This document shows, in pieces, positions 36,717-39,430 of a stretch of DNA of 39,430 bases. Every line of letters starts with the position of its first letter. Position 1 is the first letter of the stretch. The stretch comes from a virus: IMG/VR virus record IMGVR_UViG_3300044731_000415, positions 1 to 39,430 of that record. One strand, written 5' to 3'. A program made the position numbers and the translations under genes. Below the pieces are notes generated by a model that was given only the letters and a program-made list of their open reading frames with translations, was not told the origin of the DNA and ran no database searches.

Positions 36717-37030
36717 GAAAGCACACACCGGGACCATGGAAGTTAGAGCCATACGATTCTTGCTTGGCAGGTGAAGACTTTCAATGGGGCGGCATATGGG
36801 CTGGGCCGGTAATGCTTGATGGCATTAATTACGGGCAGCCAGCATACGCAACTATCAAACCTGAAACGTTAGAACGAATGGAAGCTGATGCCCGCCTGAT
36901 CGCCGCAGCGCCTGATTTGTTAGATGCGCTTTTGATGGTGCTGGACGATCCAAATGCCCTGGATGGTAGACCACGAACTTATGAGTATGTGCACGCCGCC
37001 ATCGCTAAAGCAACAGGAGAGAAAGCATGA
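36713..37030 (+). CDS. THTPGPW-family small phage protein
   Basis: 105 residues: MRKHTPGPWKLEPYDSCLAG, then ERMEADARLIAAAPDLLDAL and EYVHAAIAKATGEKA. The HTPGPWK start and ARLIAAAPDLLDAL helix mark a very common phage family of unknown function, and the length is typical. The 3' end carries the 36-bp direct repeat that recurs at 37822-37857 and includes the ribosome-binding site of the next gene. Confidence 0.8.
   Translation: MRKHTPGPWKLEPYDSCLAGEDFQWGGIWAGPVMLDGINYGQPAYATIKPETLERMEADARLIAAAPDLLDALLMVLDDPNALDGRPRTYEYVHAAIAKATGEKA
36995..37030 (+). repeat. 36-bp exact direct repeat, copy 1 (copy 2 at 37822-37857)
   Basis: The 36 bases from GCCGCCATCGC to GAAAGCATGA are identical at both places. 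They cover the last ten codons of one gene, the AGGAG ribosome-binding site and the next start codon. This makes a ready crossover point between adjacent gene units. Confidence 0.9.
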
Positions 37031-37374
37031 GCAGACAAGCTATGCAAATGGCGCTGGAGGCGCTGGAGTTATATCAAAGCAAGAGCAGCGTTCAAATGTT
37101 TGACGATGCCGTTAAAGCCCTGCGCCAAGCGCAGCAGACAGAGCAAGAGCCGGTGGCGTGGATGTTTGTCAATGAAGACGGTGAATGTGAGCAGATTGAG
37201 TATGGCCCTGTCTTTGATGACCCTGGGGTAACACCGCTTTACACCGCACCACCAAAGCGTGAATGGGTTGGGCTGCATGGAAGTGAAGTACCAGAACCCT
37301 ACAAATATGACGTTATGTTTAATGAAGGCTGGTGGTGGGCAGAGGAGAAATTGAAGGAGAAGAACCATGGCTGA
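37027..37374 (+). CDS. EPVAW/KREWVGL modular protein
   Basis: 115 residues: a helical N-terminus (MSRQAMQMALEALELYQSKS, then DAVKALRQAQQTEQEPVAWM), a central beta part ending TPLYTAPPKREWVGLHGSEV and a C-terminal helix EEKLKEKNHG. The same order is seen in 38060-38494. The family is widespread in proteobacterial phages and unassigned. The ATG follows AGGAGAGAAAGC and overlaps the previous stop (ATGA). Confidence 0.75.
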   Translation: MSRQAMQMALEALELYQSKSSVQMFDDAVKALRQAQQTEQEPVAWMFVNEDGECEQIEYGPVFDDPGVTPLYTAPPKREWVGLHGSEVPEPYKYDVMFNEGWWWAEEKLKEKNHG

Positions 37375-37621
37375 AAACAAAACAGCAAAGACACCAACAG
37401 ATAGCGGGGTAGGTTTTATTGACGGCGTGTGGCATGGGCCTACGGCGTGGCAGTGCCAATGCGGCAAACCCTATACGGTTACTTGTATTTCAAGCAAACC
37501 AGCTAAGCGTGAATGGGTTGGGATGACGGCTTATGAAATACAAGAGATCCATTCAGGAAATCAGCACTGGGGTGATTTTGCTTGCGCCATCGAAGCCAAG
37601 CTAAAGGAGAAGAACACATGA
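37367..37621 (+). CDS. KREWVGM small protein with cysteine pair
   Basis: 84 residues: MAENKTAKTPTDSGVGFIDG, then VWHGPTAWQCQCGKPYTVTC and SSKPAKREWVGMTAYEIQEI. The QCQCGKP...TC cysteines could form a small metal site. Only the C-terminal KREWVG module of the family is present. It ends IEAKLKEKNT and overlaps both neighbours. Function unknown. Confidence 0.7.
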   Translation: MAENKTAKTPTDSGVGFIDGVWHGPTAWQCQCGKPYTVTCISSKPAKREWVGMTAYEIQEIHSGNQHWGDFACAIEAKLKEKNT

Positions 37622-37857
37622 ACCCACAACCCAAAGCCTTAGTGCTGGCTGATGCGCTAGAAGAACTTGACGTGCAATTCAGCCACACGGGTCTATGCGG
37701 AGAAGCCGCCGACGAACTGCGCCGATTGCATGAGGTGAATCAGGATCTGCTGGCTTCAGTCGTTGAGCTCTTGAACAGCATTCAACCGGACCGAGACTGG
37801 CACAAGGCAAAGCGTGCCCGAGCCGCCATCGCTAAAGCAACAGGAGAGAAAGCATGA
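37618..37857 (+). CDS. Small helical phage protein
   Basis: 79 residues from ATG 37618: MNPQPKALVLADALEELDVQ, then FSHTGLCGEAADELRRLHEV and VELLNSIQPDRDWHKAKRAR. The ALVLADALE...AADELRRLHEVNQ pattern is common in phage small proteins. The C-terminal AAIAKATGEKA is identical to the end of 36713-37030, encoded by the 36-bp repeat. ATGA overlaps on both sides. Confidence 0.75.
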   Translation: MNPQPKALVLADALEELDVQFSHTGLCGEAADELRRLHEVNQDLLASVVELLNSIQPDRDWHKAKRARAAIAKATGEKA

Positions 37858-38063
37858 ACATAGACACAGGCAGGCCAGCGTTTCCGACAACGCAATACAT
37901 AAACGGCATCAGCCCAAGTGGGCACGATGTCGGCATGACCCTGCGCGATTACTTTGCAGCCAAGGCGATGCAAGCACTGGCGCAGAAATACAGCCATGAA
38001 GGGGATATTTCACGCAACGCATACAAAATTGCAGACGCCATGCTGAAAGCGAGGGAAGCATGA
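37854..38063 (+). CDS. GMTLRDYFAAKAMQA family small phage protein
   Basis: 69 residues: MNIDTGRPAFPTTQYINGIS, then PSGHDVGMTLRDYFAAKAMQ and ISRNAYKIADAMLKAREA. The GRPAFP start, GMTLRDYFAAKAMQ helix and AYxIADAMLKAREA end identify a widespread phage family of unknown role. Complete length. ATGA overlaps at each end. Confidence 0.85.
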   Translation: MNIDTGRPAFPTTQYINGISPSGHDVGMTLRDYFAAKAMQALAQKYSHEGDISRNAYKIADAMLKAREA

Positions 38064-38494
38064 GCAGAGAAGCTATTGAAGAAGCGATAGAGGTGCTGGA
38101 GGATGCAAGCGCAGAGATGCTGATGGAAACAGGCGATAAAAATTACTACATCGAAGCCATTGCCGTTTTACGCCAAGCACTTGTCGATGCCGACGACACA
38201 TCACAAGAACGTGTTGATGAAATCGTAAAAGATGAACATGAGCCGGTGGCGTGGGCCAATTCATTCGACCTGCAAAACTTTGACATGAAAGTGCGGACAG
38301 GTCCTGACCTGCACCACACAGTGCCCCTCTACACCGCACCAACAAAACGTGAATGGGTTGGGCTGACGGATAAAGAGATACAAGATTTAGGTTATCTGTC
38401 CGAAAAGTTTGATGCAAGTAATTCAGAGTGGTTTGATCGATGGGGATTTGCCCGAGCCATTGAACAATCCTTGAGGGAAAAGAACCATGGATAA
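38060..38494 (+). CDS. EPVAW/KREWVGL modular protein
   Basis: 144 residues: an acidic helical N-terminus (REAIEEAIEVLEDASAEMLM, then YYIEAIAVLRQALVDADDTS), EPVAWANSFDLQNFDMKVRT, VPLYTAPTKREWVGLTDKEI and a C-terminal helix. The first 120 bases are nearly the same as those of the next gene, showing tandem duplication. Function unknown. The stop lies seven bases into the next gene. Confidence 0.75.
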   Translation: MSREAIEEAIEVLEDASAEMLMETGDKNYYIEAIAVLRQALVDADDTSQERVDEIVKDEHEPVAWANSFDLQNFDMKVRTGPDLHHTVPLYTAPTKREWVGLTDKEIQDLGYLSEKFDASNSEWFDRWGFARAIEQSLREKNHG

Positions 38495-38966
38495 AGAAGC
38501 TATTGAAGAAGCGATAGAGGTGCTGGAGGATGCAGGCGCAGAGATGTTAGGGGAAACAGGCGATGAAAATTACTACGGTGAAGCCATTGCCGCACTGCGA
38601 CAAGCATTGGAGACAGAGCAAGAGCCGGTGGCTCACGTTGACCACCGCATTCACGGCTGGCCGGATTGCCTCGTGATAAAAGCCGACCCGCCGGATAGAG
38701 AAGACATCATCCGCATGGCTAGAGAAGCAGGGCTTGCTGATTCCAACGGGGTTGTTCATGCTTTTTATCAGCTTGAATACTTTGCATATCTTGTTGCCGA
38801 GCATGAGCGCGAAGCTATATGGAACTTGCTGTTTGAGTACGCAGGTAGAGATGATTTATCTGATTCAGATCAATCGCTGCTTAAACATTTATTAGATCTC
38901 ATCGCAGCAAGGTGGCAAGAATGGAGTAACAAAGAAGGGGAAGAATCATGGATAGAGAAGAAATAA
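38487..38966 (+). CDS. Fusion of an EPVAW-type N-terminus with an IIRMAREAG-type C-terminus
   Basis: 159 residues. Residues 1-60 (EAIEEAIEVLEDAGAEMLGE through QALETEQEPVAHVDHRIHGW) copy the start of 38060-38494. From residue 70 the sequence switches to REDIIRMAREAGLADSNGVV and FAYLVAEHEREAIWNLLFEY, the core of the other small family. The KREWVG part is missing. This is a clear domain shuffle. Function unknown. Confidence 0.75.
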   Translation: MDKEAIEEAIEVLEDAGAEMLGETGDENYYGEAIAALRQALETEQEPVAHVDHRIHGWPDCLVIKADPPDREDIIRMAREAGLADSNGVVHAFYQLEYFAYLVAEHEREAIWNLLFEYAGRDDLSDSDQSLLKHLLDLIAARWQEWSNKEGEESWIEKK

Positions 38967-39202
38967 TCCGCATGGCGCGGGGGGCTGGATTGGCTTACGG
39001 ATCTGACGAAAAGCCGTTAAATTCTGTAACACGCTTCGCTGCCCTTGTTGCCGAGCATGAAAGAGAACAGTGTGCAAGGTTGTGCGACCAGATGTTTCAT
39101 GACTGGTGCAATCAAGAATTTGAAGACGAGGACGAGGCTTACAAAAACAAACCGGATGCCGAGGATTGCAAGAAAGCCATCCGCGCAAGGGGAAACGCAT
39201 GA
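38948..39202 (+). CDS. Small paralogous protein (IIRMAR...ERExCA...AIRARG family)
   Basis: 84 residues: MDREEIIRMARGAGLAYGSD, EKPLNSVTRFAALVAEHERE, QCARLCDQMFHDWCNQEFED, ending KKAIRARGNA. The first 40 codons match the minus-strand gene at 33591-33797 almost base for base. It overlaps the previous gene by 19 bases and the next by ATGA. Function unknown. Confidence 0.75.
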   Translation: MDREEIIRMARGAGLAYGSDEKPLNSVTRFAALVAEHEREQCARLCDQMFHDWCNQEFEDEDEAYKNKPDAEDCKKAIRARGNA

Positions 39203-39430
39203 ACCGCGAGGACATCATCCGCATGGCGCGGGCGGCGGGGTGCAAACCTTTCAGAAGCCCAGAGCACTGGGACGATGTGCAAGTCTTTGCCACCCCCGAT
39301 GTTCTTGAACGCTTCGCCGCCCTTGTTGCCGAGCATGAACGCGAGGCGTGTGCAAGGTGGTGCGATATTGTTGCGCGTGAAGTTGACGACATAAATGGAT
39401 TAGCGGGTTATTGCGCTAAAGGTATACGAG
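39199..39430 (+). CDS. Small paralogous protein, runs off the right edge
   Basis: 77 codons are visible: MNREDIIRMARAAGCKPFRS, then ATPDVLERFAALVAEHEREA and CARWCDIVAREVDDINGLAG, ending in GIR at the edge. This is the same family as 38948-39202 with an extra segment after the first helix. By analogy only a few residues are missing. The start overlaps the previous stop (ATGA). Confidence 0.75.
   Translation, partial: MNREDIIRMARAAGCKPFRSPEHWDDVQVFATPDVLERFAALVAEHEREACARWCDIVAREVDDINGLAGYCAKGIR

Overview
This window is a fragment of a tailed double-stranded DNA phage with a complete head module and most of a short-tail (podovirus-like) structural module. It also holds a small replication and accessory region, and a compact guide-RNA locus that is the most notable feature. 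No bacterial housekeeping genes, tRNAs, rRNAs or integrase are visible. The small-gene families (EPVAW/KREWVGL proteins, REREACA/AIRARG proteins, THTPGPW proteins, a DUF2591 protein) are types I associate with phages and plasmids of Burkholderiales and other Proteobacteria. A freshwater betaproteobacterial host is therefore a reasonable inference, not something the sequence proves. Both ends are open: a tail-fibre-like gene runs off the left edge and a small gene runs off the right edge.

Layout. Positions 1-22710 (minus strand) read right to left. The order is small terminase, two or three tiny genes, a LexA-like wHTH protein, large terminase, portal, GroES-like co-chaperonin, scaffold, cement-like protein and major capsid protein with a strong terminator. 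Then come a GIY-YIG homing endonuclease, small virion proteins, a 1272-residue internal-virion-like protein, adaptor/nozzle proteins and the tail-fibre genes. Most neighbours overlap by ATGA, GTGA or TAATG, so translation is coupled. Positions 22711-22891 form a divergent control region with a promoter on each strand and an inverted-repeat operator candidate. Positions 22892-26843 (plus) hold a GC-rich cassette of thirteen small, tightly packed accessory genes. Positions 26814-30765 (minus) hold a Toprim primase-like protein, a modular small protein, a 58-residue HTH protein, an SF2 helicase and a ParB-like protein.

Positions 30800-32895 hold a 1.06-kb array of 9-nt repeats alternating with 9-nt variable spacers (18-nt step, 36-nt two-repeat period). 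It directly follows a 264-residue protein that has the Nop/IS110-C-terminal-like (helix-hairpin-helix) domain but no nuclease domain, and that protein is translationally coupled to a small wHTH gene. This matches the architecture of TIGR-Tas systems (tandem interspaced guide RNA arrays with Tas proteins). I interpret it as a phage-borne, nuclease-less TIGR-Tas locus. A stand-alone HNH nuclease lies 1.3 kb upstream of it. Positions 34574-35164 have no convincing protein gene but are packed with perfect inverted repeats and end in a plus-strand terminator, so they are a candidate large structured RNA. Positions 35229-35753 encode a PD-(D/E)XK/Holliday-resolvase-like nuclease. From 35826 rightward the plus strand carries a train of short modular genes with internal duplications.

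A second unusual feature is a roughly 45-bp element with a 22-bp palindromic core. It occurs three times: once between genes at 11.08 kb, once in frame inside the small terminase gene at 22.0 kb, and once in frame inside the parB-like gene at 30.43 kb. It may be a mobile palindromic element or a binding site such as a centromere or operator.
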